64,000 bases of DNA from an uncultured Shewanella sp. (GTDB taxonomy: Bacteria > Pseudomonadota > Gammaproteobacteria > Enterobacterales > Shewanellaceae), in the NCBI RefSeq assembly GCF_947497935.1, contig NZ_CANMIO010000002.1, positions 310,001 to 374,000 on the forward strand, read 5' to 3'. Position numbers and translations under genes: made by a program. Below, piece after piece: positions 8,753 through 18,403 of this stretch; within the stretch, counting starts at the first letter, position 1, and each line of letters starts with the position of its first letter. The notes beneath the pieces were generated by a model. It had not been told where the DNA came from. It was given only the letters and a program-made list of their open reading frames with translations, and did not search any database.

Positions 8753-9484
8753 TTAGTGATTACCAGTGGTCTCGGTTTTAACGATATTAGGTAAGCGCGT
8801 TCTACGGTTTAGCCACATCACACCAGCAATATCAACAATCCCCACCCAAACTCGATTCCATGCTGTGTACTTAGACTCCCCTTCCATGCGATCTCTATGG
8901 TTAACCACAGAAACTTTAACTTCGCCACCCTGTCGACGGATCAATGCAGGAATATAGCGGTGCATATGATCGAAATACGGCAGTCTCAAGAAGCTCGTCT
9001 TAGGGAAGATCTTTAAACCACAACCGGTATCGGGTACCCCATCACCGAGTAAGCCATCACGGATTTTATTGGCGACGCGAGATTGAAAACGCTTCCAGGC
9101 GGTGTCTTTACGGTTTTTTCGGTAACCCGCAATACAAAAATCTTTATGGGTCATGGTTGGGATCAGATCTAACATGGCAGGAATATCGGCAGGATCATTT
9201 TGACCATCGGCGTCTAGCGTTGCGATGATGTCGCCAGTGGCATTCTGTACCCCTGTATATAGCGCGGTGCTTTGCCCTGCGCTTTTCTCATGCCGAATCG
9301 CCTTAGTTGCACAGCCGAGTCGCTCGCCTGTGCGCAGTAGCTCACCAAAGGTATCATCACTACTGCCGTCATCCACAACAATCACTTCAAAGGGCGTCTT
9401 GTCTTTCAAAGCTTGGTGGATTTCTCCAACTAGCGGACCAATATTTGCCTGTTCGTCTTTTGCGGGGATAACGACTGAAATCAA
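8753..9484 (-). CDS. GT2 family polyprenyl-phosphate glycosyltransferase (DPM1-like)
   Basis: The 243-residue protein has the GT-A fold signature of dolichol-phosphate mannosyltransferase-like enzymes: VVIPAKDEQANI at the N-terminus, VVDDGSSDDT, then TLDADGQNDP as the metal and nucleotide-sugar site. These enzymes load a sugar from a nucleotide donor onto a polyprenyl phosphate on the cytoplasmic face. There are no long C-terminal membrane segments, so it is the short soluble type. Translation seems to begin at a TTG codon at 9484 because a clean GGAG lies seven bases upstream and no ATG is near. It is the first gene of the operon with the VTT protein and GT39. Confidence 0.88.
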   Translation of the reverse strand: MISVVIPAKDEQANIGPLVGEIHQALKDKTPFEVIVVDDGSSDDTFGELLRTGERLGCATKAIRHEKSAGQSTALYTGVQNATGDIIATLDADGQNDPADIPAMLDLIPTMTHKDFCIAGYRKNRKDTAWKRFQSRVANKIRDGLLGDGVPDTGCGLKIFPKTSFLRLPYFDHMHRYIPALIRRQGGEVKVSVVNHRDRMEGESKYTAWNRVWVGIVDIAGVMWLNRRTRLPNIVKTETTGNH

Positions 9485-9774
9485 AATATTTCTCCAATTC
9501 GGATGAATACTAAAAATAAGTACACCAAGCTTTACATGCTATGTTGGCTTATTCATCACCAACAAACTTGGTTACCTTTAGTAATTATCGGGAAAGTAAG
9601 CTTTCCTCTATTAAATACCTTTAAACACAAAGTAGCTTAATAAGTTGCTGGAATTTTTATCAAAGGTAAAGGGCTAACTGGCATATAAGCCTAACCCAGT
9701 TATATGTAATTTTTATTAGCGTCTCTGTGAGACTACAAGCCTACGCTATAGTTCGTATTTCACGGGGATTAATA
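9485..9774 (-). promoter_or_regulatory. Intergenic region holding the promoter of the GT2-VTT-GT39 operon
   Basis: No gene fits this 290-base gap. It must contain the promoter of the minus-strand glycosyltransferase operon. A six-pair hairpin GGAAAG-taag-CTTTCC lies at 9591-9606. I could not identify a confident -35/-10 pair or a JUMPstart-like motif. Confidence 0.4.
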
Positions 9775-9775
9775 C

Positions 9776-9808
9776 AAAAAAGCCAACGTTTAGTGCGTTG
9801 GCTTTTTT
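9776..9808 (-). terminator. Rho-independent terminator after the Wzi-like gene
   Basis: A 13-pair stem, 9776-9788 with 9796-9808, contains GCCAACG/CGTTGGC flanked by six A and six T. It lies just past the stop of the minus-strand Wzi-like gene and could work in both directions. Confidence 0.9.
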
Positions 9809-9817
9809 GCTAGTAAG

Positions 9818-11317
9818 TTAGAACTTATATTCGTAAGTTCCGAACACACTGGCATTGGTTTCAGACTCTTGCACCTCAAACTCTGATTGAGACACGCTGC
9901 CACCAACACTCATCATTCCCTTCCAGATAGGTAGACGATAACTGAGCTCCAGCATCAGTAAGTCCTCTTGAAGAGGCTGTGGCGCCCAGCCATGACTAGG
10001 GCTTTTACCATCTTTATTCAGTTGAGCGTAACGCAGCAGCGAGGTAAAACCTTTGCTGTTAGCATACTGACCAATCAAACCTAACACATAAACATTGGCG
10101 TCACTGTCGTAAGTGCTGCCCAATGCTCGGCCATAATAACGTGAGCCACTTCTATAGGTTGAATGCTCATAGAAACAGTTAAAGGCGTTTTGATCTTCAC
10201 CACAGGCTACCATGGTATCTGTGTATTCTAGGAACACCTTATATTGCTGACCATCTAAGTTAAAACGTGTATCGGCACCAAATAGTTTTCCACAATCGAC
10301 GATATCCCAAGGTGCAGAGCTCTTAGCATCTTCACAGGTTCTCTCGTAGTACACGCCAAATGGCACATTGTACCAAGTATCGCTAAAGCGGATATCATAG
10401 CCTGCCATCTGGTTACCGTAGTTAGAGCAACCAAACTCTTCTACATTGTCGGCGCGGCAATCTCGCTGACCCGTCATTGATTTAAATGCACTTTCCCAAG
10501 TACATTCTTGACCATCACCACAAAATTGCGTGGTCCAAGACAAGCCTAGCTCTAACTGTCTAAATGGACGGATTGAACCTCTAAAGTTCCATAACAGTGT
10601 ATGCGGAGCATAGCGCTCCTCTTCAAAACGGCTAATGCCTGCAGTAAATGTCCATGGCCCTAGCCAAGAGAGCCAAGGTGTTTCAAAAGCTTCGGCATTA
10701 TTACGACTCAGCATGAGTGACGGCATTGGTCTGGCGTTATTCGACTTATGCAGCGATGAATCGAACCCAGGCCCCCACCACTGTTCGACGGCACCAAAGG
10801 TAAACATCCAGTTACCTAGCGCCATTGCAAGGTAGGAGTCGTCGAAACGAAACTCTTCATCATCTTCAGGATCGTAATTGGCTGAGGCAGAGACCTTATA
10901 GGCAAATCGCTCGCCTAAATATTCGTAGGATGTGCTGGCCTCACCTTGCTCACGATAATCCGAACCAAAGTGTTGAAAACGCGCAGGATCACTCGCGGCA
11001 GCCAACTTAACGCTGATATTGCCACGGTTATCCACGGCATTACGGTAATAGTAATTAACTCGTGAAAAAGCCTCGACTAATCCTGGTGTTAACGTCGAAG
11101 GCTCCACTTTTGCCAAATCGCCACCAATTCCCGACCACATCAGAGGGTAGGTATTCACTGGGACGGTAATGACGCCAGCATCAGCAAGCGCCTGAATGTC
11201 GGCTCTCAAATAGATATCAGAGGTATCGACCCAAGGGGCCGCAATACTGGCTCCTGAGAAGATTAAGGCGAAAACAGATAAGAGCCTTGCAGCATGACAC
11301 TGGATAAACTTAAGCAT
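9818..11317 (-). CDS. Wzi-like capsule assembly / outer-membrane beta-barrel protein
   Basis: This protein of about 499 residues has a signal peptide (LSVFALIFSGASIAA) and is rich in aromatic, alternating beta-strand segments ending in a C-terminal Phe (TYEYKF), typical of an outer-membrane barrel. The N-terminal segment DIYLRADIQALADAGVI and the core FTFGAVEQWWGPGFDSSL match the capsule assembly protein Wzi family, which anchors capsular polysaccharide to the outer membrane. The ATG at 11317 is preferred over an upstream TTG because it gives a clean signal peptide. It follows coaD almost immediately and is cotranscribed with it, followed by a strong terminator. A general porin role is an alternative. 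Confidence 0.8.
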   Translation of the reverse strand: MLKFIQCHAARLLSVFALIFSGASIAAPWVDTSDIYLRADIQALADAGVITVPVNTYPLMWSGIGGDLAKVEPSTLTPGLVEAFSRVNYYYRNAVDNRGNISVKLAAASDPARFQHFGSDYREQGEASTSYEYLGERFAYKVSASANYDPEDDEEFRFDDSYLAMALGNWMFTFGAVEQWWGPGFDSSLHKSNNARPMPSLMLSRNNAEAFETPWLSWLGPWTFTAGISRFEEERYAPHTLLWNFRGSIRPFRQLELGLSWTTQFCGDGQECTWESAFKSMTGQRDCRADNVEEFGCSNYGNQMAGYDIRFSDTWYNVPFGVYYERTCEDAKSSAPWDIVDCGKLFGADTRFNLDGQQYKVFLEYTDTMVACGEDQNAFNCFYEHSTYRSGSRYYGRALGSTYDSDANVYVLGLIGQYANSKGFTSLLRYAQLNKDGKSPSHGWAPQPLQEDLLMLELSYRLPIWKGMMSVGGSVSQSEFEVQESETNASVFGTYEYKF

Positions 11318-11323
11318 GGACAA

Positions 11324-11830
<507 letters not shown>

Positions 11831-12058
11831 TCAGCAGTCTGAACTACCATAAAATTCATAGCCCTAGAATATGGACTTTTTAGGGGCACTATCCTACTCG
11901 TTATCGGCGCTTTTGTGAATGTAAAAGCTTATATAATCAGCATTTGCTACCTAAGAATTACATTGTAGATACATTCGCAAAGCTTAGATAAAACCCCTTA
12001 TACCAATCAGTATAAACATTTGCCCCCTGAGTCGAGCAACGTCTTATAATAATTGCTA

Positions 12059-12739
12059 TTAAGCTTTCTTAAGCTTTGGCCATGCTAAGTCGTGAGGTTG
12101 CTGCCACTCTTGCAGTTGCAGGTTAACAGCAGAGCCAGTAAAAACACTACCTTCTTGAGGAGCCACAGTATAATTATAATCTTGGTCTAGATAGTTAAAA
12201 TGCAAGCTATAGGCATGTAGATAGCCTCTATCGGCACTCTCTCCGCCGTACAAGGTATCACCTAAGATGGGTACACCTATGCTGGCTAATGCCACTCTCA
12301 GTTGATGAGTCTTGCCGCTATGAGGCTTAAGTAGGTACAAACGCTCTCCCTCAGCGATAGAGCGGGAGAAAAACTGAGTAATAGCGGGGTTGTCTGTACT
12401 GCGAAGTAATTTATGCATGCTGCGACGTGATTTGGCCATATCCCCAATCACCCAGCCCTGCTTCTTCTTTGGTTTGCCCTTTGCCAGCGCTAGATAATAT
12501 TTTTGCACTAAATGGGCCGAAAACATACGAGTAAACTCGGCCGCCGCGGTGCTCGACTTGGCTAAGATAATCAACCCCGAGGTCAGGGTATCGAGTCGAT
12601 GTACTGCGTAAAGCTTGATGCCAAGATCAGCTTCGGCTTGAGCAACCACCCCAGCAGTGCCATCTTGGCTATGAAAGTGAACTTCTGCCGATTTATTAAT
12701 AACAATAAAATCGCGCTCATCGGCAATGACTTGGTACAT
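12059..12739 (-). CDS. RluA-family pseudouridine synthase (TIGR01621-like)
   Basis: The protein of about 226 residues carries the RluA-family catalytic motif HRLDTLTSGLIILAK, whose Asp attacks the uridine, and the downstream LLKPHSGKTHQLRVAL and LGDTLYGG motifs. There is no N-terminal S4 domain, so it resembles the short RluA-type group found beside rRNA/tRNA modification enzymes. The ATG at 12739 is favoured over an upstream TTG. The exact RNA target cannot be assigned from sequence. It stands alone 50 bases after the histidine kinase gene on the same strand. Confidence 0.88.
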   Translation of the reverse strand: MYQVIADERDFIVINKSAEVHFHSQDGTAGVVAQAEADLGIKLYAVHRLDTLTSGLIILAKSSTAAAEFTRMFSAHLVQKYYLALAKGKPKKKQGWVIGDMAKSRRSMHKLLRSTDNPAITQFFSRSIAEGERLYLLKPHSGKTHQLRVALASIGVPILGDTLYGGESADRGYLHAYSLHFNYLDQDYNYTVAPQEGSVFTGSAVNLQLQEWQQPHDLAWPKLKKA

Positions 12740-12790
12740 ATAGGGCGTTCTCAAAGATTAGCAATCGGGCGCTAAGGCCTCGATTGCAGG

Positions 12791-14128
12791 CTAAAAAGTG
12801 ATAGTCACTTTTAAGCCGGGCTGATTATCGGTTAACGCTATTTTAGCATTATGGCGCGATAGAATCGCCTTCACCATAGATAAACCTAGACCTGTGCCTT
12901 TGTGATGACGGCTAGGATCTAAACGCACTAAACGCTCAAAGACTTTGTCACGGGAGCCCTCGGGGATCCCTGGGCCATTGTCTTGAATCGAAATCACATT
13001 GCGGTTCTGAGAAATACTGATTGTCGCGCCTTCACCAGAATACTTAATGGCGTTATCAACCAAGTTAAACAAGGCTTGAAACAACAAGTATTTATCGCCA
13101 CTTACTTGAAACTCTTCACCCGTTGTCAGCTTCAACGACTGGCCATTAAACTCGGCCATCGCGTCGGCCATCTCAAACAAGTCTTGGCTAATCGCAATTA
13201 AGCTAACATCTTGCAGCTCTAGAGTTTGTTGCCCCTCTTCGATACGTGTCAGCGACAGCATGGCATCGAAGGTTGCTAAACAATGATCTAGCTCTTCAGT
13301 AAGGATGGCACAGCTTTCCTCAAGCTCCTCTTTAGGCTTACTCGGTAGCTGCTCTAAGCCGATTCGAAGGTGAGACAATGGGGTGCGTAGATCATGAGCG
13401 ATGTTATCGGTTACACCACGCACCGCCGCGAGATTTTTCTCTAGCGCATCGAGAACACCATTAAATTGGCGAGCCAACATGTCAAACTCATCTTGGCGCC
13501 AGCCTACGGGTAAACGTGTCGAATACTGCCCCCGCTCAATCTTCTTACTTAGGCGGTTATATTGCACTAGGCGGCGTAAAATGGCTTTAGAAAATAGGTA
13601 GCCCAGCGCTAAGGTCAACACAACCGTCAGCATCAGTGCGGTAATCGCTGCATTGGTAAACTTATCGATAAGGGCGCCCAACTGGTCGACTCGAGTCGCG
13701 ATCAGCATGGGACCATAGCGAGTCATCACCATGCCGCCGGTTAAGATATGCAGTTTTTCTGGGCCACCGGTAAACACGGGAAACTCTCGCTTCTCCGGTA
13801 GCATAGGCATATCGTCAGGGATCATGCTCAAAGAGCCGATATAATCGGAGGAGTCACGCCAAACAATCAGGGTAACTTTTGGGTCGGCACCGCGCACCTG
13901 AGTCGCAAAACTGCGCCTATCCAGGGTCAATGCCATCTGTTGATAGCGAGTTTTTTCGGCGTCGAGATGCAAGTCAAGCTGATACTCTTGTTCATTGATC
14001 AGCTGGCGATACATCCCCAGTAACAGTGTGCCAATAATGACAGTTACTAGAGCCGAGAATATGATGGTAATGCGCCAGGCACTACTCTGATAGGGCTTAA
14101 TGCCCTTGGCGTAACCGATAGCCAGCAC
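12791..14128 (-). CDS. Sensor histidine kinase of an OmpR-type two-component system
   Basis: The 445-residue kinase has a first membrane segment at about residues 20-40, a periplasmic sensor region of about 115 residues, a second membrane segment at about 160-182, a HAMP region, then the HisKA box NIAHDLRTPLSHL with phospho-accepting His near residue 245. The ATPase motifs follow: NLVDNAIKYS (N box), DNGPGIP (G1) and GTGLGLSMV (G2). The frame opens with a GTG inside the response regulator gene, overlapping it by 32 bases, which implies translational coupling. No later ATG would preserve the N-terminal membrane segment, so I keep this start. It is the fourth gene of the ygiW-like/PepSY/regulator operon. 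Confidence 0.92.
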   Translation of the reverse strand: MLAIGYAKGIKPYQSSAWRITIIFSALVTVIIGTLLLGMYRQLINEQEYQLDLHLDAEKTRYQQMALTLDRRSFATQVRGADPKVTLIVWRDSSDYIGSLSMIPDDMPMLPEKREFPVFTGGPEKLHILTGGMVMTRYGPMLIATRVDQLGALIDKFTNAAITALMLTVVLTLALGYLFSKAILRRLVQYNRLSKKIERGQYSTRLPVGWRQDEFDMLARQFNGVLDALEKNLAAVRGVTDNIAHDLRTPLSHLRIGLEQLPSKPKEELEESCAILTEELDHCLATFDAMLSLTRIEEGQQTLELQDVSLIAISQDLFEMADAMAEFNGQSLKLTTGEEFQVSGDKYLLFQALFNLVDNAIKYSGEGATISISQNRNVISIQDNGPGIPEGSRDKVFERLVRLDPSRHHKGTGLGLSMVKAILSRHNAKIALTDNQPGLKVTITF

Positions 14129-14774
14129 CTCGAACAGTTTCGATTAACTCACCGTGGCCTAACTCTTCAAACTTACGTCTTAGTTTGGCGATATGCACGT
14201 CGATGACATTGGTACGAGGATCGAAATGATAATCCCACACGGCTTCAAAAAGCAGAGTGCGACTAATGACCTGATTAACATGTTCCATCAGGTATTTGAG
14301 TAACTGAAACTCTTTTGGCTGCAGCAAGATCTCTTGACCATCGAGAGTCACTTTACGTGTTAGCAACTCTATGGTTAACGGGCCCACATTAAGGTCGGTA
14401 ACCGTCGGCTGTGATTCACCACGCTGCATCAACTTCTCGGCGCGAACCAGTAGCTCAGAGAAGGCAAAAGGCTTAGTCATATAGTCATCACCACCCGCAC
14501 GCAGACCTTTGACTCGCTCGTCGACATGACTCAGCGCAGATAAGATCAATACCGGGGTTTGACTGCCAGTAGCGCGTAGCGCCGCTAATAACTTTAGGCC
14601 ATCGAGCTGCGGCAACATGCGATCTAAAATGATTAAATCGTACTTCATACTCGTCGCGAGCAACAAACCTTGGTGGCCGTCAGTCGCTGTTTCTATATTG
14701 TGCCCTTGCTCAACAAATCCCTTTACGACATATTCGATGGTAGTCGCGTCATCTTCAACCATGAGTATTTTCAT
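14097..14774 (-). CDS. OmpR-family response regulator
   Basis: The 225-residue protein has a receiver domain (acidic VEDD at residues 6-9, phospho-acceptor Asp51 in LIILDRMLP, Lys101 in MTKPF) and a C-terminal winged-helix domain (FQLLKYLMEH, then TNVIDVHIAKLRRKF). It closely resembles the QseB/PmrA group. The gene is four bases downstream of the PepSY gene and overlaps the kinase gene, so the pair is an operon. Autoregulation through the promoter upstream of the ygiW-like gene is likely but not proven by the sequence. Confidence 0.94.
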   Translation of the reverse strand: MKILMVEDDATTIEYVVKGFVEQGHNIETATDGHQGLLLATSMKYDLIILDRMLPQLDGLKLLAALRATGSQTPVLILSALSHVDERVKGLRAGGDDYMTKPFAFSELLVRAEKLMQRGESQPTVTDLNVGPLTIELLTRKVTLDGQEILLQPKEFQLLKYLMEHVNQVISRTLLFEAVWDYHFDPRTNVIDVHIAKLRRKFEELGHGELIETVRGAGYRLRQGH

Positions 14775-14777
14775 GTT

Positions 14778-15299
14778 TTAGTCCCATTTGAGCAGTGGTA
14801 ATAATTGTTTGTTTTCAATGTCGAAGGCCAACTGGCGTTTACCATCAACATCAAGGATCTCTAATTCTATATAACTGATCCCTAGATCGTTGTCGACTTC
14901 AGCTTTCACTATGTAGCCGCTACTTTTCTCATTTACTAGGGTCAACATTTCCGATAGCGAGTGACCATTTTGTAGCAGCATCAGTACGCCTGAAAGCTCA
15001 TCTTTGTCGTCACTCTTTAGACGAGAGACTTCACGCTCTTTCAAGCTGCCGTCTATCGCTCGATATTCATATTCTGTGATGGTTTTAGCCTGTGGATCGA
15101 TCATCTTGAATTCGTAAATCAACTCGCCATTTTCGATTTCCGCTTCAAATTCAGAGATCACGCCCTCATGTTGCTGCTCCAGCTGTTGCATCATCTCTGT
15201 TGGCGTAGGGTAATTCCCTGTAGACAACAATGAATACAAGCCTTGGCCAGCAAACGAGCTACCAGATACTAATAACAAACCAATTAGCCAGCGAGCCAT
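14778..15299 (-). CDS. PepSY-like periplasmic protein
   Basis: This 173-residue protein begins with a signal peptide (WLIGLLLVSGSSFAG) and has two similar alpha/beta units with the PepSY pattern: one around PTEMMQQLEQQHEGVISEFE and a second around LSEMLTLVNEKSSGYIVKAE ending in a beta hairpin. PepSY proteins are often found beside two-component systems and peptidases and are thought to act as periplasmic modulators. It sits between the ygiW-like gene and the response regulator, so it probably tunes the kinase or responds to it. The function is inferred from context only. Confidence 0.75.
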   Translation of the reverse strand: MARWLIGLLLVSGSSFAGQGLYSLLSTGNYPTPTEMMQQLEQQHEGVISEFEAEIENGELIYEFKMIDPQAKTITEYEYRAIDGSLKEREVSRLKSDDKDELSGVLMLLQNGHSLSEMLTLVNEKSSGYIVKAEVDNDLGISYIELEILDVDGKRQLAFDIENKQLLPLLKWD

Positions 15300-15342
15300 G
15301 GCTCCTCCGAAAATAAAACGCTAAACCACTTTTTTTAAAGGA

Positions 15343-15693
15343 TTATTCAGAAACCAGACGCAAGCTGTCAATTTCTATTTCAATTCCTTGCCACTCATCG
15401 TCCACTTCACCGACAAGTTTTACCTTAGTGTCGCTCGATACCTCAATATCACGCCAAAGCGCATTATCGATCTCGACTTCAACATCGCCACTATCGTCAC
15501 GGAAAAGGTACTTTTCATCACCTAAGCTTTGAACTAAATAGCCTGTCAATTCAACAGGAGTATCATCTTTCGCTTTAGCCGCATCTGACGCAGTCTTAAC
15601 CTGAGTCGATGGCCCTGGACCGTTGTAAGCCGCAAAGGCTGGAAGGGTTAATACCGCAGATAATACGATTAAACCTGTTAATTTCTTAGACAT
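15343..15693 (-). CDS. YgiW/YdeI-family (BOF/OB-fold) periplasmic stress protein
   Basis: The 116-residue protein has a signal peptide (LTGLIVLSAVLTLPAFA) and one OB-fold domain of the bacterial BOF family: VELTGYLVQSLGDEKYLF, DDSGDVEVEIDNALWRD and VKLVGEVDDEW. YgiW/YdeI proteins are linked to tolerance of peroxide, cationic peptides and other stress in enterics, where ygiW lies beside qseBC. Here the order is ygiW-like, PepSY, OmpR-type regulator, kinase, which echoes that arrangement. It is the first gene of the operon, and its 120-base upstream region should hold the promoter. Confidence 0.85.
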   Translation of the reverse strand: MSKKLTGLIVLSAVLTLPAFAAYNGPGPSTQVKTASDAAKAKDDTPVELTGYLVQSLGDEKYLFRDDSGDVEVEIDNALWRDIEVSSDTKVKLVGEVDDEWQGIEIEIDSLRLVSE

Positions 15694-15813
15694 AAAATAG
15701 CGCTCCTCTCAAATATAGGAACTCAGTTTATGACATTGTGTATAACATCTAGATGGAGCAAAGATTAAACTTTGATCATACGCCTCAATAGCAATAATTA
15801 CTCTGTAAATTGG

Positions 15814-16920
15814 CTACTTTTCCAGTATATGAATCAACTCAGATTTAAGTGCCACAGTCGTTTGTGTGCCGACAACTAATTCCAGCTGTTGCGCTAGGTG
15901 TAATGGCACCTCGGCATGGATCTTATGCTGCACCCCCGTCACGCTTGCCAGTACCCGTACTGTTTCTCCCATGACCAGCATAGAGTCGACGGTAATATCC
16001 AGTTTATTGAAGCTGCGACACAGTCGCCCCTTCTTAATCGAGTTAAAGCGTACACCTTGATTAGGGATCACCCAGCGTACCTTAGTCCCCACATCTAAGC
16101 TTTCGAAATAGGTACTGGCGATCAGGTGTTCACCAAACTTAAGCCAAGTGATCTGTCGCTCTTCTTCCTGAGCGATCACATGGGCATCGAAGATATTTCG
16201 TAGACCCATCTGCTTAGCCACGGCCTCATTGCGTGGGCGCGTCAACACCTCTCGCGGACGACCTTGCTGCAGCATCTTGCCTTGGCTGATCAAGATCATA
16301 CTGTCGGCTAGCAACATGGCCTCATTGAGATCGTGAGTCACCATGATAACCGGGATAGCTAACTGCTCTTTTAGTCGAGCCAATTCTAAATATAGTCGCT
16401 CACGGGTTTCTCTATCAACCGCAGAGAATGGCTCATCGAGCAGTAACACCGAAGGCTCTCGAGCCAGCGCTCTTGCCAACGCGACGCGCTGACGCTGACC
16501 ACCTGAAAGATGCGAAGGAAGCCTATCGGGTAGGCCGTGAAGATTCACCCGCTCGAGCCAATCTTTAGCCCGCGCCTCTCGCTCGGCTTTAGGAATATGA
16601 TCCAGTGCCGCCACCACGTTTTCCAACGCCGTTAAATTAGGAAATAAGCCAAAGTGTTGCGGCACATAGCCTAAGTGGCGTTGCTGCGGCGTTAACTGAA
16701 CCTTGCTAGCATCGCTGAACCACTGGCGTTCACCGTAACGGATCTCACCACTTTCGGGCAGTGTCAGACCTGCAATCATCCGCAGTAAGGTTGACTTACC
16801 ACCGCCCGATGGACCTACAACGGCCAATACCTCACCAGCTTTACAGCTAAATTCGGCGTCGAGTTTAATGTGTTTAGTTTGTTTAACCCTGCAGTAAAGA
16901 TCAGCGACGGTTTGTGACAT
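15814..16920 (-). CDS. modC: Molybdate ABC transporter ATP-binding protein
   Basis: ModC powers molybdate import. It has Walker A GPSGGGKST, signature LSGGQRQRVALARAL, Walker B VLLLDEPFSAVD and the switch His in VTHD. The C-terminal third, after about residue 230, is the Mop/TOBE-like regulatory domain (NIFDAHVIAQEE onward). I place the start at the ATG at 16920 because GGAGGT lies six bases upstream; the upstream TTG overlaps that site. It overlaps the end of modB by 20 bases. It is the last gene of the moa-mod operon. Confidence 0.96.
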   Translation of the reverse strand: MSQTVADLYCRVKQTKHIKLDAEFSCKAGEVLAVVGPSGGGKSTLLRMIAGLTLPESGEIRYGERQWFSDASKVQLTPQQRHLGYVPQHFGLFPNLTALENVVAALDHIPKAEREARAKDWLERVNLHGLPDRLPSHLSGGQRQRVALARALAREPSVLLLDEPFSAVDRETRERLYLELARLKEQLAIPVIMVTHDLNEAMLLADSMILISQGKMLQQGRPREVLTRPRNEAVAKQMGLRNIFDAHVIAQEEERQITWLKFGEHLIASTYFESLDVGTKVRWVIPNQGVRFNSIKKGRLCRSFNKLDITVDSMLVMGETVRVLASVTGVQHKIHAEVPLHLAQQLELVVGTQTTVALKSELIHILEK

Positions 16921-17581
16921 GCTGACCTCCAACGCGACGCGATAAGCTGGTCGTTAACGCCAATACCGTAATCGCAAATAACAGTAATACCAGCGACATA
17001 TTGCCTGCACTAGCAAAATCAAATGCCTGCACGCTGTCGTATATTGAGATGGCAATCGTCTTGGTCTCGCCAGCAATATTACCGCCCATCATTAGCACTA
17101 CGCCAAACTCCCCCAATACATGAGAAAAGCACAAGACGATGGCGGTTAATACGCCCGGCCAAACCATAGGTAGCTCAATCTTAAATAGCACCTTGAGTCG
17201 ACTCATACCGCAGCAGGCAGCGGCGTCGCGTACATCTTCCGGTACCGCTTCAAAAGCTCGCTGAATAGGCTGAATCGCAAAGGGGATATTAACTAAGATG
17301 GAGGCAACCACTAGGCCTGAGAAATGAAATACCAGTTGGTGGCCGAGCAGCTGTTCTAACATTCGACCCAGCCAAGACTCGCTACCGAGCCCCACCAGCA
17401 GATAGTAGCCAATAACCGTTGGTGGCAATACCAGTGGCACCATGACTAAGGCTTCGACCCATGACTTACCGCGAAAATGGCGATAAGCCAAAAAACGTCC
17501 CGCAATGATGGCTAACGGGATCAAGATAAGCACAGTCACACTACTGAGCTTGATTGATAGCAGTAAGGCTTGCCAATCCAT
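16901..17581 (-). CDS. modB: Molybdate ABC transporter permease
   Basis: ModB is the inner-membrane channel of the molybdate importer. The 226-residue protein has about five or six membrane segments and the EAA loop contacting ModC (EAVPEDVRDAAACCGMSR). The ATG overlaps the modA stop by one base (TAATG), which couples translation, and the 3' end overlaps modC by 20 bases. Confidence 0.96.
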   Translation of the reverse strand: MDWQALLLSIKLSSVTVLILIPLAIIAGRFLAYRHFRGKSWVEALVMVPLVLPPTVIGYYLLVGLGSESWLGRMLEQLLGHQLVFHFSGLVVASILVNIPFAIQPIQRAFEAVPEDVRDAAACCGMSRLKVLFKIELPMVWPGVLTAIVLCFSHVLGEFGVVLMMGGNIAGETKTIAISIYDSVQAFDFASAGNMSLVLLLFAITVLALTTSLSRRVGGQHVTNRR

Positions 17582-18360
17582 TAATTCGTCGCTCTCGCAA
17601 AGCCGTAATCGGCAAACACAGTCTGAGCCGAGTCTGACTGCAGGTAGGTATAAAATAATTTAGCGGTTTCACCCGCTTTCAAGGTCAATACCATACGCTG
17701 ATCAAGCGGCGTATAATATTCCTGCGGGATCACTACATAGTTAGCCCGCGCCTTAAAAGGTTTTGCTACCGCTAATGACAAAGCCACTAAACCACCTTGA
17801 GTGGCGCCACTCACCGCAAATTGTGCGGCTTGAGACACGTTTTCGCCAAAAACTAAATTTGGCTGAATACCTTGCCAAAGACCCAGCTTTTGCAACACTT
17901 CCTTGGCGCGTTCGCCATAAGGAGCATGGTCTGGATTGGCAATCGCAAAACGTTTTAGCTGTTTGGAGTCTAAAAACTGCTTAACTCCCTCTAAATTCGC
18001 ATCGAGCGGCAAAGGGGAAGACTTCGGGGCGGCAATGGCCAACTGGCCTACGGCGTAAATAACGCCCTGATCGGGTGTTTGCTGCGCCTTAGCCAATTGA
18101 GTGATATAGCGTTCATCGGCAGACAGAAACAATTCAAATGGCGCGCCATTACGGATCTGGGCGACAAAGTTACCCGAAGAGCCATAAGAAATGCGCACCT
18201 TGCGGCCGGTCTCTTGGGTAAATTGTTTGGCGATATCATCGAGGGCAAACTTGATGCTCGATGCCGCTGCAATCGCGGGAATATCTTGCGCTGCTAAAGC
18301 CACTTTACTCATTGCTAAAAAGGGCAGCAATAATGCCAGTAACATCACCCTAAACTTCAT
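17581..18360 (-). CDS. modA: Molybdate-binding periplasmic protein
   Basis: ModA captures molybdate (and usually tungstate) in the periplasm and delivers it to ModBC. The 259-residue protein has a signal peptide ending at VALAA, then the typical AAASSIKFALDDIAKQF oxyanion-site segment, YGSSGNFVAQI and the later VFGENVSQAAQFV-type region. It follows moaE by 43 bases on the same strand with no terminator between, so uptake and cofactor synthesis appear to be one transcript. Confidence 0.95.
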   Translation of the reverse strand: MKFRVMLLALLLPFLAMSKVALAAQDIPAIAAASSIKFALDDIAKQFTQETGRKVRISYGSSGNFVAQIRNGAPFELFLSADERYITQLAKAQQTPDQGVIYAVGQLAIAAPKSSPLPLDANLEGVKQFLDSKQLKRFAIANPDHAPYGERAKEVLQKLGLWQGIQPNLVFGENVSQAAQFAVSGATQGGLVALSLAVAKPFKARANYVVIPQEYYTPLDQRMVLTLKAGETAKLFYTYLQSDSAQTVFADYGFARATN

Positions 18361-18403
18361 TTAGCCAATCTCCTTGCGTCCATAACAGCGCTAATATTAC
18401 GCT

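Noticed and set aside
14097..14128. Frameshift fusing the response regulator and kinase genes
   Set aside because: Both products are complete with all motifs; a 32-base overlap is enough for translational coupling.
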